Assembly: GCA_937948705.1 (NCBI GenBank)
Contig: CALECF010000164.1
Location: 1-26,144 of the forward strand
Direction of reading: 5' to 3'
DNA length: 26,144 bases
DNA from: an uncultured Anaerosolibacter sp.
Lineage (GTDB): Bacteria; Bacillota_A; Clostridia; Peptostreptococcales; Thermotaleaceae
How positions within the stretch are numbered: position 1 is the first letter of the stretch; every line of letters begins with the position of its first letter. Below, piece by piece: positions 17,255-25,577 of the stretch. The notes below the pieces were generated by a model that worked only from the letters and a program-made list of their open reading frames with translations, did not search any database and was not told where the DNA came from. Both the position numbers and the translations under genes were made by a program.

Positions 17255-17401
17255 ATGGGTCTAATTTGTAAAACCTGCGGCAATAAAATTGAAGATTCTC
17301 AAGCCCAAAGATGTCCCAGATGCTACAGCATTCTAAAGGAACCACCTAAGTGTGGAGACTGTAAGGGTTGTGGGATAGGCATGAAAAGCTGTAATAAATA
17401 A
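17255..17401 (+). CDS. 48-aa cysteine-rich zinc-ribbon-like peptide
   Basis: I recognise no named family. The 48-aa product has eight cysteines: C5-x2-C8 and C20-x2-C23 form a plausible treble-clef or zinc-ribbon knuckle pair (ICKTCGN, RCPRCYS). C33, C36, C39 and C46 form a second cluster (KCGDCKGCG with SC near the end) that could bind another zinc or an Fe-S centre. There is no membrane segment. The ATG follows GGGAGATG (17243-17250) at a good distance. It is only 147 bases long and easily missed. It lies between sfsA and fur behind a candidate Fur box, which suggests a role in metal handling; that is inference. Codon use looks like that of its neighbours. Confidence 0.75.
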   Translation: MGLICKTCGNKIEDSQAQRCPRCYSILKEPPKCGDCKGCGIGMKSCNK

Positions 17402-17422
17402 TTGTTTTAACAATCATTTTCA
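17396..17422 (+). terminator. Weak AT-rich hairpin after the Cys-rich peptide
   Basis: ATTGTT and AACAAT pair around a two-base loop, extended imperfectly by AAAT/ATTTT, with T's in the 3' arm. It overlaps the stop codon. The stem is almost all A-T, so termination would be weak. Confidence 0.35.
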
Positions 17423-17451
17423 TAATTCTCACTTGAATTCTACATTATACC

Positions 17452-17480
17452 TTGACTTTACTAATTTTTACAATTAAACT
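17452..17480 (+). promoter_or_regulatory. Promoter of fur
   Basis: TTGACT (17452-17457) and TAAACT (17475-17480) are spaced 17 bases apart, 42 bases before the fur start. No second clear Fur box is visible in this stretch. Confidence 0.6.
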
Positions 17481-17522
17481 ATTAAGTAAGATGCTTTATT
17501 AATTGAAAAAGAAGGTGTTACA

Positions 17523-17966
17523 ATGTCAGAGATGATGGAAAGCTTGAAAGATAAATTAAAAGAAAAGGGATATAAATTGACGCCTCAGAGACGGGCTACC
17601 TTGGATACGATTATGGAGAATCAAGGAAAGCATATGAGCACTGAGGAGATCTATGATCTTGTGAAAGAAAAGTGCCCTGAAATAGGCTTAGCGACAGTAT
17701 ATAGAACCCTTCAGCTCTTGGATGAATTAGATGTGATTTCTAAGATTAATTTCGATGATGGTTGCAGCAGGTATGAATTGAATAACCATGAGGAAGACCA
17801 TCAACATCACCATTTAATATGCTTAAAGTGTGGTCAGGTTATTGAAGTTGAAGTGGACTTGCTGGAAACCCTAGAAAAAGAGATTGAAGAGAATTATAGC
17901 TTTGAAATTAAGGATCATAAAGTTAAATTTTTCGGATACTGTAACACTTGTAGAAAAATCCTGTAA
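17523..17966 (+). CDS. fur: Ferric uptake regulator (Fur family)
   Basis: The 147-aa protein is a dimeric metal-dependent repressor. The N-terminal winged helix (about 1-80) has LTPQRRATLDTI and GLATVYRTLQLLDELDVI, the recognition helix. The dimer domain has a histidine-rich metal site EDHQHHHLIC and two CxxC zinc motifs, C100-x2-C103 (CLKCG) and C140-x2-C143 (CNTC). The DDGCSRYELN and HHHLICLKCG segments look more like Fur than PerR, but iron, zinc or peroxide specificity cannot be settled by eye. AAGGTG (17512-17517) supports ATG 17523. A terminator begins inside its stop region. The candidate Fur box one gene upstream is a possible target. Confidence 0.9.
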   Translation: MSEMMESLKDKLKEKGYKLTPQRRATLDTIMENQGKHMSTEEIYDLVKEKCPEIGLATVYRTLQLLDELDVISKINFDDGCSRYELNNHEEDHQHHHLICLKCGQVIEVEVDLLETLEKEIEENYSFEIKDHKVKFFGYCNTCRKIL

Positions 17967-17989
17967 CGATCTGTACGGGATTTTTTTTT
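17954..17989 (+). terminator. Terminator overlapping the fur stop codon
   Basis: ATCCTGTA (17958-17965) pairs with TACGGGAT (17974-17981; one G-T pair) around an eight-base loop, followed by nine T's. The 5' arm includes the last codons of fur. Confidence 0.88.
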
Positions 17990-18121
17990 CTGGATAAAAC
18001 CAAAATAGCCTGAAATATATCCCATAATAAATTCGTTATTTTGATACAAACTAGGTTTACTTATGATGAAAACAGCAATAATAAATGATAAGGGCAGTAA
18101 TGGTACTGAATTGCTTTTATA

Positions 18122-18150
18122 TTGCTAAGATATACCAAATACAGTATAAT
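18122..18150 (+). promoter_or_regulatory. Promoter of the RNase J gene
   Basis: TTGCTA (18122-18127) and a perfect TATAAT (18145-18150) are 17 bases apart, leaving a leader of about 80 bases. The rest of the 273-base gap after fur shows no gene. Confidence 0.7.
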
Positions 18151-18239
18151 AGTCTTAATGAAATCTGTTCGTGTGCTTTATTTGTCGGATACATTTAGGC
18201 CGGATTAATATACATAGTTGAGATAGGGAGAGTGGTTAC

Positions 18240-19907
18240 ATGGCACGTAAAACAGCAAAAATCAGAGTAATTCCTTTAGGTGGACTGAATGAAATCGGGA
18301 AGAATATGACGGCCTTTGAATATAAAGATGATATCATTGTCATAGATTGTGGTTTGAGTTTCCCAGAAGATGAAATGCTAGGGATTGATATCGTCATACC
18401 AGATATCACATATCTAATGAAGAATAAGGATAAGGTTCGTGGAATTGTACTGACCCATGGGCACGAAGATCATATTGGCGCTTTGCCTTATGTATTAAAG
18501 AAGCTCAATGTACCCATATATGGAACAAAACTAACCTTAGGCCTAGTAGATAATAAATTGAAAGAGCACAAACTGAATGGAAGCGTTGAGACCCATGTGA
18601 TAAAGCATGGTGATACTGTGAAGCTAGGTGAGTTTAAAGTTGAAGCGATACGAACAAGTCATAGTATTGCAGATGCCATTTGCGTGGCAATCCACACCTC
18701 TATAGGTACCATTGTTCATACTGGAGATTTTAAGATTGATTACACACCTATTGGCGGTGATATCCTAGATTTCCATAGATTAGCCGAGTTAGGGCAAAAA
18801 GGTGTTTTATTGATGCTAGCTGATAGTACAAATGTAGAACGTCCTGGTTATACCATGTCAGAGCGAACCGTGGGGGTAACCTTTGAGAACATTTTTAGAA
18901 ATGCGAACCAGAGAATTATTATAGCAACCTTTGCTTCTAATGTTCATAGGGTACAACAGATTGTGAACGCTGCCCAAAAATTTAACAGAAAAGTATCCTT
19001 TTCAGGGCGGAGCATGGTCAATGTGGCGAATGTGGCCATGGAGTTAGGATACTTGAATGTGCCCCAAGATATTCTCATTGATATCAATGAAATCAACAAA
19101 TATCCAGACAATGAAATTGTAATTATCACAACTGGCAGCCAAGGGGAGCCCATGTCAGCATTGTCTAGAATGGCCAACTCCGAGCATAGAAAGCTAGAAA
19201 TACAGCCTGGTGATTTGGTGATTCTTTCTGCCACACCAATTCCTGGAAATGAGAAAACTGTTGCTCGCGTTGTCAATCAGCTGTTTGAAAAAGGTGCAAA
19301 CGTGATTTATGAAGCATTGGCAGATGTCCATGTATCAGGTCATGCTTGTCAAGAGGAATTAAAAGTAATGCATTCCTTGGTCAAGCCCCAGTTTTTTATC
19401 CCTGTTCATGGAGAGTATAGACATCTTCAGCAGCACAGCAAACTTGCTCAATCCCTGGGTATGAACCAAGAAGATATCTTTATTCTTGAGAATGGCCAAG
19501 TTCTTGAAATATCCAAGGAAGGGGCAAAGCAATCGGGTAATGTAACAGCCGGCAATATTTTAGTCGATGGCTTAGGTGTTGGCGATGTAGGAAATATAGT
19601 TTTGAGGGATCGTAAGCATCTATCTGAGGATGGCTTGATGGTTGTGGTCGTTACCATTACCAAGGAAACCGGACAAATCGTAGCAGGTCCAGACATCATA
19701 TCTAGAGGATTTGTGTATGTAAGAGAGTCAGAGGATCTGATGGATGAAGCCAGAAATGTTGTAAAAAATGCCCTACAAGCATGTCAAACAAACAACGTAA
19801 GAGAGTGGGCATCTTTAAAATCAGCGATAAAGGATAGTCTCAAAACCTTCTTATATGAAAAAACAAAAAGAAGTCCTATGATACTTCCAATAATCATGGA
19901 AGTTTAA
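18240..19907 (+). CDS. rnjA: Ribonuclease J
   Basis: The 555-aa metallo-beta-lactamase/beta-CASP ribonuclease degrades and matures mRNA and rRNA by 5'-exonuclease and endonuclease activity. Motifs include RVIPLGGLNEIGKNM, the zinc motif HGHEDH (residues 73-78), HTGDFK near 160, LADSTNVERPG, then the beta-CASP region with TTGSQGEPMSALSRMAN and HVSGHACQEELK, and FIPVHGEYRHL. The C-terminal domain (FVYVRESEDLMDEA) is present, so the protein is full length. ATG 18240 has GGGAGAGTGG upstream. It has its own promoter and terminator. Clostridia often have a single RNase J; whether this strain has a second one cannot be seen, so the A/B label is provisional. Confidence 0.95.
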   Translation: MARKTAKIRVIPLGGLNEIGKNMTAFEYKDDIIVIDCGLSFPEDEMLGIDIVIPDITYLMKNKDKVRGIVLTHGHEDHIGALPYVLKKLNVPIYGTKLTLGLVDNKLKEHKLNGSVETHVIKHGDTVKLGEFKVEAIRTSHSIADAICVAIHTSIGTIVHTGDFKIDYTPIGGDILDFHRLAELGQKGVLLMLADSTNVERPGYTMSERTVGVTFENIFRNANQRIIIATFASNVHRVQQIVNAAQKFNRKVSFSGRSMVNVANVAMELGYLNVPQDILIDINEINKYPDNEIVIITTGSQGEPMSALSRMANSEHRKLEIQPGDLVILSATPIPGNEKTVARVVNQLFEKGANVIYEALADVHVSGHACQEELKVMHSLVKPQFFIPVHGEYRHLQQHSKLAQSLGMNQEDIFILENGQVLEISKEGAKQSGNVTAGNILVDGLGVGDVGNIVLRDRKHLSEDGLMVVVVTITKETGQIVAGPDIISRGFVYVRESEDLMDEARNVVKNALQACQTNNVREWASLKSAIKDSLKTFLYEKTKRSPMILPIIMEV

Positions 19908-19910
19908 GTA

Positions 19911-19947
19911 TTCGCATGTTGCCATTGGCAGCATGCGAATTTTATTT
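19911..19947 (+). terminator. Strong terminator after RNase J
   Basis: TTCGCATGTTGCC pairs with GGCAGCATGCGAA (one G-T pair) around a three-base loop, followed by TTTTATTT. It starts four bases after the stop codon. Confidence 0.92.
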
Positions 19948-19991
19948 GGTGAGATTTGTTAAACTATGATGAATTTTTGGTGGGTATAGAG

Positions 19992-20020
19992 TTGTAATGT
20001 TCTGTAGAGAATTGTATAAT
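19992..20020 (+). promoter_or_regulatory. Promoter of the mltG-trmR-trhP-udk run
   Basis: TTGTAA (19992-19997) and TATAAT (20015-20020) are 17 bases apart, 32 bases before mltG and just after the RNase J terminator. Confidence 0.65.
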
Positions 20021-20051
20021 TGTATCATATGATTACAAACTTGGAGGTAGA

Positions 20052-21095
20052 ATGATGAGATATTCTACGGCAGAAAAACCTTTTTCAAAGAAAATCCTTC
20101 GACTGGTGTCAGTCATTGTTCCTATTGCTTTACTCATAGGCATTGGGGGACTCATGTACTACTACCAATCCATAGGCCCTGTAAATGTTCAAAATGGAGA
20201 AACAATCGTTGTTGAAATTCCAAAGGGAGCATCTACGTTGAAAATTGCTAGAATTTTAAAAGAGAACCATTTGATAAAAAATGATCTTAGCTTTCGAATA
20301 CTGAGTAAGCTTTCAAAGGCTGAAGGTAAAATGCAAGCAGGAAGATATCAAATGAACACAAAGATGAATGCTACAGAGATTATCGACAATCTGATAGAAG
20401 GAAGCGTTCTAAGGGATGCTACTAAATTTACAGTACCGGAAGGTTTTGAGCTTAGACAGATTGCAGATCGCTTAGAAAGCTTAGGTTTAATAAACCGGGA
20501 TAAATTCATGGAGCTGGCGAATCATGGTGATTTTAATTACAAATTTTTACAAGGAATTCCCAAGGGCGAGAATAGACTGGAGGGGTTCCTGTTTCCAGAT
20601 ACCTATGAGATTGCCAAAGGTACAACGGAGGAAGAAATTCTTACAAAAATGTTGACTCGCTTTGATACAGTATTTACCGATGCTTACTATCAACGAACAA
20701 AAGAATTAAATATGACAATTCAAGAGGTGCTTACCCTGGCTTCTATTATTGAGAGAGAAGCACAACTTGAGAAGGAAAGACCTATTATATCGAGCATTTT
20801 CCATAATCGATTGAACAAAGGCATGCTGTTACAGTCATGCGCTACGGTTCAATATGTATTAGGAGAACGAAAAGTGAATTTGAGTCTTAAAGATATAGAC
20901 ATCAACTCGCCGTATAATACCTATAAGAATATTGGATTGCCGCCAGCACCCATCGCGTCACCTGGCAAAGCATCCCTAGAAGCTGCATTATACCCAAGTA
21001 AAACCGACTATTATTATTTCGTCGTGAAGAGCGATGGGGAGCATTTCTTTAGCAAAACATATGCAGAACATTTAAGAGCAAAGAATGGTAATTAA
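20052..21095 (+). CDS. mltG: Endolytic transglycosylase MltG (YceG-like)
   Basis: The 347-aa protein has an N-terminal membrane helix (about 18-38, VSVIVPIALLIGIGGLMYYY) and an extracytoplasmic YceG domain. MltG cuts nascent peptidoglycan strands and sets glycan length. The segment after the helix (VEIPKGASTLKIARILKE) is the LysM-like part. The catalytic motif LASIIEREAQLEKERPII contains the glutamate equivalent to E. coli E218, followed by IFHNRLNKGMLLQ and PYNTYKNIGLPPAPIASPG. The usual LQSDPTVQY-type motif reads LQSCATVQY here, a Cys in place of Asp. GGAGGT (20043-20048) supports ATG 20052 or 20055. In Bacillus the equivalent yrrL also precedes yrrM. Confidence 0.94.
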   Translation: MMRYSTAEKPFSKKILRLVSVIVPIALLIGIGGLMYYYQSIGPVNVQNGETIVVEIPKGASTLKIARILKENHLIKNDLSFRILSKLSKAEGKMQAGRYQMNTKMNATEIIDNLIEGSVLRDATKFTVPEGFELRQIADRLESLGLINRDKFMELANHGDFNYKFLQGIPKGENRLEGFLFPDTYEIAKGTTEEEILTKMLTRFDTVFTDAYYQRTKELNMTIQEVLTLASIIEREAQLEKERPIISSIFHNRLNKGMLLQSCATVQYVLGERKVNLSLKDIDINSPYNTYKNIGLPPAPIASPGKASLEAALYPSKTDYYYFVVKSDGEHFFSKTYAEHLRAKNGN

Positions 21096-21110
21096 TTTAT
21101 GGGAGAAAAT

Positions 21111-21143
21111 AATACGTGGATAGATGCCACGTATTCATTTTTG
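21111..21143 (+). terminator. Terminator/attenuator between mltG and trmR
   Basis: AATACGTGG and CCACGTATT form a perfect 9-bp stem around a seven-base loop, followed by CATTTTT. The first in-frame ATG of the next gene's reading frame lies in this hairpin, which shows it is not the true start. Confidence 0.82.
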
Positions 21144-21171
21144 CCCGATAACGAAAAAGGAGTTGCTGCGT

Positions 21172-21837
21172 TTGAACAATATTGTAAATGAAGCAGTAGA
21201 AGCGTACATAAGGGATGTACTGCCGAAGAATAAGGGACTCTTAGAAGAGATGGAACACTTTGCCGAAGCTAATCATGTGCCGATTATCCATCCTGAGGTT
21301 GCAAAGCTTCTAGAGGTTTTAACAAAAATTCACAAGCCCCAGACGATTTTGGAAGTAGGCACCGCCATCGGTTATTCTGCCATGATTTTATGCAGTGCTA
21401 CGGACCAAGGTCAACTCATCAGCATCGAGCGACGTCAAGATATGATTGAAAAAGCCCAGGATTACATTCAGAGAGCTGGATTGAACAACCAAATCCGTAT
21501 TCTTCACGGCAATGCAGAAGAGGTGCTGCCAACCATAGATCAAAAATTTGACATGATTTTTCTCGATGCAGCGAAGGGACAATATATGGAATTTTTATCC
21601 TCCTGCATTCATTTGCTGCAAGAGGGCGGCGTATTGATTTCTGATAATGTTCTATACAAAGGGATGGTTGCCTCTAATGAGTATGTTATTCGTAGAAAAA
21701 AGACGATCGTCAAACGTATGCGCACCTATTTAGACTATATCATGGATCATCCCAATCTTACATCCTGTCTCTTACCTGTTGGAGATGGCGTAGCAATCAG
21801 TTATAAAAATAAGGAGGCAGATTCATGCAAAAAGTAG
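21172..21837 (+). CDS. trmR: tRNA 5-hydroxyuridine methyltransferase TrmR (YrrM-like)
   Basis: The 221-aa class I SAM-dependent O-methyltransferase has the SAM-binding LEVGTAIGYSA (60-70), SIERR, NAEEVLP, FDMIFLDAAKGQY and SDNVLYKGMV motifs. In B. subtilis the family member YrrM methylates 5-hydroxyuridine 34 to 5-methoxyuridine in several tRNAs. The same gene neighbourhood here, mltG before and a U32 protein plus udk after, supports this role over a catechol methyltransferase. I chose TTG 21172, nine bases after AAAGGAG (21156-21162). The longer frame from ATG 21124 begins within the terminator hairpin. The final 13 bases overlap the next gene, so the two are coupled. Confidence 0.88.
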   Translation: MNNIVNEAVEAYIRDVLPKNKGLLEEMEHFAEANHVPIIHPEVAKLLEVLTKIHKPQTILEVGTAIGYSAMILCSATDQGQLISIERRQDMIEKAQDYIQRAGLNNQIRILHGNAEEVLPTIDQKFDMIFLDAAKGQYMEFLSSCIHLLQEGGVLISDNVLYKGMVASNEYVIRRKKTIVKRMRTYLDYIMDHPNLTSCLLPVGDGVAISYKNKEADSCKK

Positions 21838-23066
21838 AGCTTTTGGCACCTGCAGGGGACTTAGAAAAATTAAAAATCGCATTTATTTACGGCGCAGATG
21901 CCGTTTACATAGGGGGACAAACTTTTGGGCTTCGTGCCAGCGCTAGGAATTTTTCCTTTGAAGACATGGAAGAAGGAATCAAATTCGCCCATGAGCGGGG
22001 TAAAAAGGTGTACGTAACACTAAATATCATCCCCCATAATGAAGAGCTTCAAGAACTTCCTAGCTATTTGCAAACGTTAAATGCGTTAAAAATTGATGCC
22101 CTTATTTTATCTGACCCAGGGACCTTGATGTATGCAAAGCAATATGCGCCAGATCTAGAGGTCCATTTAAGTACCCAGGCCAACAATACAAACTTTATGA
22201 GTGCACGATTCTGGTATGAACAGGGTATAAAAAGGATTATTTTAGCCCGAGAGCTTTCTTTTGAAGAAATCAAAGAAATAAAGGAGAACACACCCGAGGA
22301 TCTAGAACTGGAGGCCTTTGTTCATGGGGCCATGTGTATTTCATATTCGGGAAGGTGTTTACTCAGTAATTATATGGCCAATCGAGATGCTAACCGTGGG
22401 GAATGTGCGCATCCATGCCGCTGGAAATACTACTTGGTAGAGGAGAAACGGCCTGGAGAATACATGCCCGTCTTTGAAGATGAAAATGGCACATATTTCT
22501 TTAACTCTAAGGATTTATGTACAATTCAATATATTCCTGAACTGATAGAGTCTGGGTTATCTAGTCTGAAGATCGAAGGCCGAATGAAAAGTGTTTATTA
22601 TGTTGCCAATATTGTTAGGGTTTATCGAGAAGCCATTGATCAGTATTATAAGAGAGGCAATACCTATCAATATCAGGGAGAATGGTTGGATGAAATCAAA
22701 AAAGCCAGTCATCGTGACTTCACCACTGGTTTTTATTTGGATAAGCCTAGGGAACAAGAGCAAATCTACGGAACAAGTGCCTATATTCGAGAATATGACT
22801 TCGTGGGATTGGTCGTCAACTACGATGAAGAAACCCAAATTGCTGATATTGAGCAAAGAAATAGAATATTTCTGGGGGATGAAATCGAGGTCATTGGCCC
22901 TGACATGAAGATGTTTACCCAGATCGTAGGGCAGATGTGGAACCAAAACAATGAAGTCATTGATGTGGCACCCCACGCCCAGCAAGTCATTAAGATGAAG
23001 ATGGAAAAACCTGTGAAGAAATTTGACATACTAAGAAAAGATAGGAAGGATGATCGGGTTGAGTAG
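21825..23066 (+). CDS. trhP: U32-family tRNA hydroxylation protein TrhP-like
   Basis: The 413-aa protein belongs to the U32 'peptidase' family. In B. subtilis (YrrN/YrrO) and E. coli (YegQ) such proteins act with prephenate in making 5-hydroxyuridine 34 of tRNA, and are not proteases in that role. It has [15 protein letters not shown] at the start, [34 protein letters not shown] and [11 protein letters not shown]. Cysteines C171, C178, C194 and C232 are probable [4Fe-4S] ligands by position. B. subtilis has two adjacent genes; here a single longer gene is present. It overlaps trmR, which would use its product. AAGGAGG lies before the ATG. An alternative name is collagenase-like U32 protease, less likely. 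Confidence 0.9.
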   Translation: MQKVELLAPAGDLEKLKIAFIYGADAVYIGGQTFGLRASARNFSFEDMEEGIKFAHERGKKVYVTLNIIPHNEELQELPSYLQTLNALKIDALILSDPGTLMYAKQYAPDLEVHLSTQANNTNFMSARFWYEQGIKRIILARELSFEEIKEIKENTPEDLELEAFVHGAMCISYSGRCLLSNYMANRDANRGECAHPCRWKYYLVEEKRPGEYMPVFEDENGTYFFNSKDLCTIQYIPELIESGLSSLKIEGRMKSVYYVANIVRVYREAIDQYYKRGNTYQYQGEWLDEIKKASHRDFTTGFYLDKPREQEQIYGTSAYIREYDFVGLVVNYDEETQIADIEQRNRIFLGDEIEVIGPDMKMFTQIVGQMWNQNNEVIDVAPHAQQVIKMKMEKPVKKFDILRKDRKDDRVE

Positions 23067-23709
23067 ACCAATATTGATTGGAATAACAGGGGGGACTGGG
23101 TCAGGTAAAAGCACCATTGCGAAGTCTATCTTCGAGTGCTTGCCCGAAAAGAATATTGCTATTATTGAGCAAGATTCCTACTATAAAAGTCAAAATCATC
23201 TTTCCTTAAACGATAGGGTACATACAAACTATGATCACCCCATGGCCTTTGATACAGACTTATTGATCCATCATTTAAAGGATTTGCTGGGTGGTAAAAG
23301 AATAGAGAAACCCATATATAACTTCTCCATCCACACACGAGAGGAATCAACGGTGAGTGTTGAATCTAAGGACATCATTATTCTAGAAGGCATCATGATT
23401 TTGGAAGATGAAAGACTAAGAAACCTAATGGATATTAAAATTTTTGTGGATACAGACCCCGATGTTCGTATTATTCGTAGAATTCTAAGGGATATAAAAG
23501 AAAGAGGAAGAATCCTAGATTCTGTCGTTGAGCAATACCTTGATACGGTAAGACCTGCTCACCAGCAGTTTATTGAGCCCTATAAGAAATATGCAGATAT
23601 CATTATTCCTGAGGGTGGATATAACAAGGTAGCCATCGATATCATGGTAGCCAAGGTGAGATCTATCATTTATGAAAAACAAAACGGGAGCAGTTTAGAG
23701 CTTCTATAA
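23059..23709 (+). CDS. udk: Uridine kinase
   Basis: This enzyme phosphorylates uridine and cytidine for pyrimidine salvage. The 216-aa product has the P-loop GGTGSGKS (residues 11-18), the substrate segment [27 protein letters not shown] and [16 protein letters not shown], all usual for uridine kinases of about 210 aa. I prefer TTG 23059, nine bases after GGAAGG (23044-23049). ATG 23050 touches that site directly and is therefore a poorer start, but it would add only three residues. The gene overlaps the end of trhP. Its position after the U32 gene matches the Bacillus yrr cluster. Confidence 0.95.
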   Translation: MSRPILIGITGGTGSGKSTIAKSIFECLPEKNIAIIEQDSYYKSQNHLSLNDRVHTNYDHPMAFDTDLLIHHLKDLLGGKRIEKPIYNFSIHTREESTVSVESKDIIILEGIMILEDERLRNLMDIKIFVDTDPDVRIIRRILRDIKERGRILDSVVEQYLDTVRPAHQQFIEPYKKYADIIIPEGGYNKVAIDIMVAKVRSIIYEKQNGSSLELL

Positions 23710-23772
23710 CGTATACGCCTTTCTGAAGTTGGAGAGAATCTAAATATCCAATTTGATCAGGGAGGTGTTTTT

Positions 23773-25488
23773 TTGCAAACAAGGGCAGAGAAGAAAAAAA
23801 AAGAAAAATGGGCACCCCTTGAACCAGTCAACCAGAAGAGAGTATTTTTCGTAGGGTTAGGCTTTACACTTGTTATTCTTACCCTCGTTGTCAGACTGGC
23901 TTACATTCAAATCATCAATGGACCAGAATACCAAAAAAGAGCTATGAGTCAATGGTTTAAAGAGCTGCCAACCAGTACGGATCGGGGAAAAATATTTGAC
24001 CGAAATTTAGTCCCTCTCACCAATAGAAAAACCACAACAAATCTGATTATTTATCCAGATATCTTTCCAAAGAATGATGCCAATATCCAACTGATTAGTC
24101 AACTGACCAAGCTTTCTTTCTATGTGTTAAAATACGAAGAACTGATAGGGAATAGGCCTATCCAATTAGAAGTAAAGAACTATGATGTGGATTTAATCAG
24201 AAAAATCATAAGTATCAAAGGTATCTATTCCATGGATACTGATGATAGATACAGTCACTCAAAATTGGCATCCCATGTCATAGGGTATATTAACAAGATA
24301 GACAATATAGGGAATAAGGGGATTGAAAAGCAGTATAACGAAGTATTAACGGAGTATAGATCCAATAGCATAGGTGCTATTGTGGATGCTCAGAAACGTG
24401 TGATACCAGGGCTAGGATACAGATTACTGCCGAAGGATGATAATGGAGTAGGAAAGAATGTGGTACTTACCTTAGACTATACTATCCAGAAGATCATTGA
24501 AGAAGAATTTGACAAACACTATGTAAAGGGCAGCATCGTTGTGATGGATATAGAAAGTGGAGATGTAGTAGGATTGATGAGTAGACCAAACTATGACCAA
24601 GACAAGATCGCCAGTTATTTGGAAAGCAATAATAAGGAGTTTTTCAATCGAGGGATACAAATCGGTTATCCACCAGGATCTGTCTTTAAGATCGCAGTTT
24701 CAGCAGCAGCCTTAGAAAATGGTCTAATCAAAGAGGATACGATCTTTCATTGCAAAGGGTATGAAGAAATTGATGGTGTGATGATTAAGTGCAGCAGCTT
24801 CGATAAGGGAGGCCATGGTGACATTAACTTTGATCAAGCATTTGCCCTTTCGTGTAATTCTGCTTTTATTCAGCTTGGGCAGCAAGTTGGGGGAAAAAAA
24901 CTCTTGGAGATTTCCAAAAGATTTGGATTGGGTTCTTTAACGAATATAGAGCTTCCCGAGGAGATCCCTGGAAAGCTTCCTACGGAAGATTATATTAAGG
25001 GAGCAGGCATAGGGAATATATCCATTGGGCAAGGTACTTTGGAAGTCACACCCTTACAAATTGCCAAGATGACCTCCATTATTGCAAACAATGGATTTGC
25101 ACAAGATCTAAGCATCGTAAAAGGTATCATTGACGAAAACAATCAGCCTATACAGGAAAAACAACTAGGGAATAGTAAGTCCGTTCTTTCAGAGGAAATA
25201 AGCAAGCAAATACAGGTCTTAATGGGGAAGGTGGTCACTGAGGGGACAGGTCACAGAATTCACATGGAGGATTTCGGTGGCGCCGCGGGTAAGACAGGTT
25301 CCGCAGAAGGATCTTCTGGGGGCAAAAATGTGGTTCATGCATGGTTCACAGGATACTTCCCAGTTGCTGAACCTAAATATGTCATTACCATCCTTGTTGA
25401 AGATGGCGGTGGAGGTGGCAGTGTAGCTGCACCTTTGTTTAATGACATCAGCAGGAAGATTGCAGCCAAAGAAAAAAATAAAAATTGA
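23773..25488 (+). CDS. Class B penicillin-binding protein (PBP2-like transpeptidase)
   Basis: The 571-aa cell-wall transpeptidase has a basic cytoplasmic start, a membrane helix at about 24-48 (VFFVGLGFTLVILTLVVRLAY), a dimer domain with DRGKIFDRNLVPLT, and a C-terminal transpeptidase domain. The active-site motifs are complete: S303-x-x-K306 (GSVFK), S360-C-N362 and K507-T-G509 (KTGSAEG). It ends without PASTA repeats, unlike SpoVD or PBP2x. The TTG start has GGAGG (23761-23765) seven bases away. In B. subtilis pbpI lies near udk in the same order, so this may be its equivalent. A role in elongation, septation or sporulation cannot be decided here; the downstream sigK is suggestive only. Confidence 0.93.
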   Translation: MQTRAEKKKKEKWAPLEPVNQKRVFFVGLGFTLVILTLVVRLAYIQIINGPEYQKRAMSQWFKELPTSTDRGKIFDRNLVPLTNRKTTTNLIIYPDIFPKNDANIQLISQLTKLSFYVLKYEELIGNRPIQLEVKNYDVDLIRKIISIKGIYSMDTDDRYSHSKLASHVIGYINKIDNIGNKGIEKQYNEVLTEYRSNSIGAIVDAQKRVIPGLGYRLLPKDDNGVGKNVVLTLDYTIQKIIEEEFDKHYVKGSIVVMDIESGDVVGLMSRPNYDQDKIASYLESNNKEFFNRGIQIGYPPGSVFKIAVSAAALENGLIKEDTIFHCKGYEEIDGVMIKCSSFDKGGHGDINFDQAFALSCNSAFIQLGQQVGGKKLLEISKRFGLGSLTNIELPEEIPGKLPTEDYIKGAGIGNISIGQGTLEVTPLQIAKMTSIIANNGFAQDLSIVKGIIDENNQPIQEKQLGNSKSVLSEEISKQIQVLMGKVVTEGTGHRIHMEDFGGAAGKTGSAEGSSGGKNVVHAWFTGYFPVAEPKYVITILVEDGGGGGSVAAPLFNDISRKIAAKEKNKN

Positions 25489-25513
25489 ATTGTTTCCTAT
25501 TTCACACAGACAT

Positions 25514-25542
25514 GCACATTTCTCCCTTTTTCTTCATATAAT
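25514..25542 (+). promoter_or_regulatory. Candidate sigma-E promoter of sigK
   Basis: GCACATT (25514-25520), 14 bases, then CATATAAT (25535-25542) matches the sporulation sigma-E consensus KMATATT-N14-CATACAnT at six of seven and seven of eight positions. It is 35 bases before sigK, which in Bacillus is first transcribed by sigma-E. Confidence 0.7.
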
Positions 25543-25577
25543 TTTAAATGACCTAATTTTAGGAGGTGGGTAATTAC

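Noticed and set aside
18063..18128. Possible 21-codon peptide between fur and RNase J
   Set aside because: It has no ribosome site and no features, and it overlaps the RNase J promoter -35.
18944..19276. 110-codon open frame on the minus strand
   Set aside because: It is antisense to the RNase J gene, with no start signals or family features.
22557..22985. 142-codon open frame on the minus strand
   Set aside because: It lies wholly inside trhP, has no ribosome site and no recognisable motif; it is a shadow of the coding frame.
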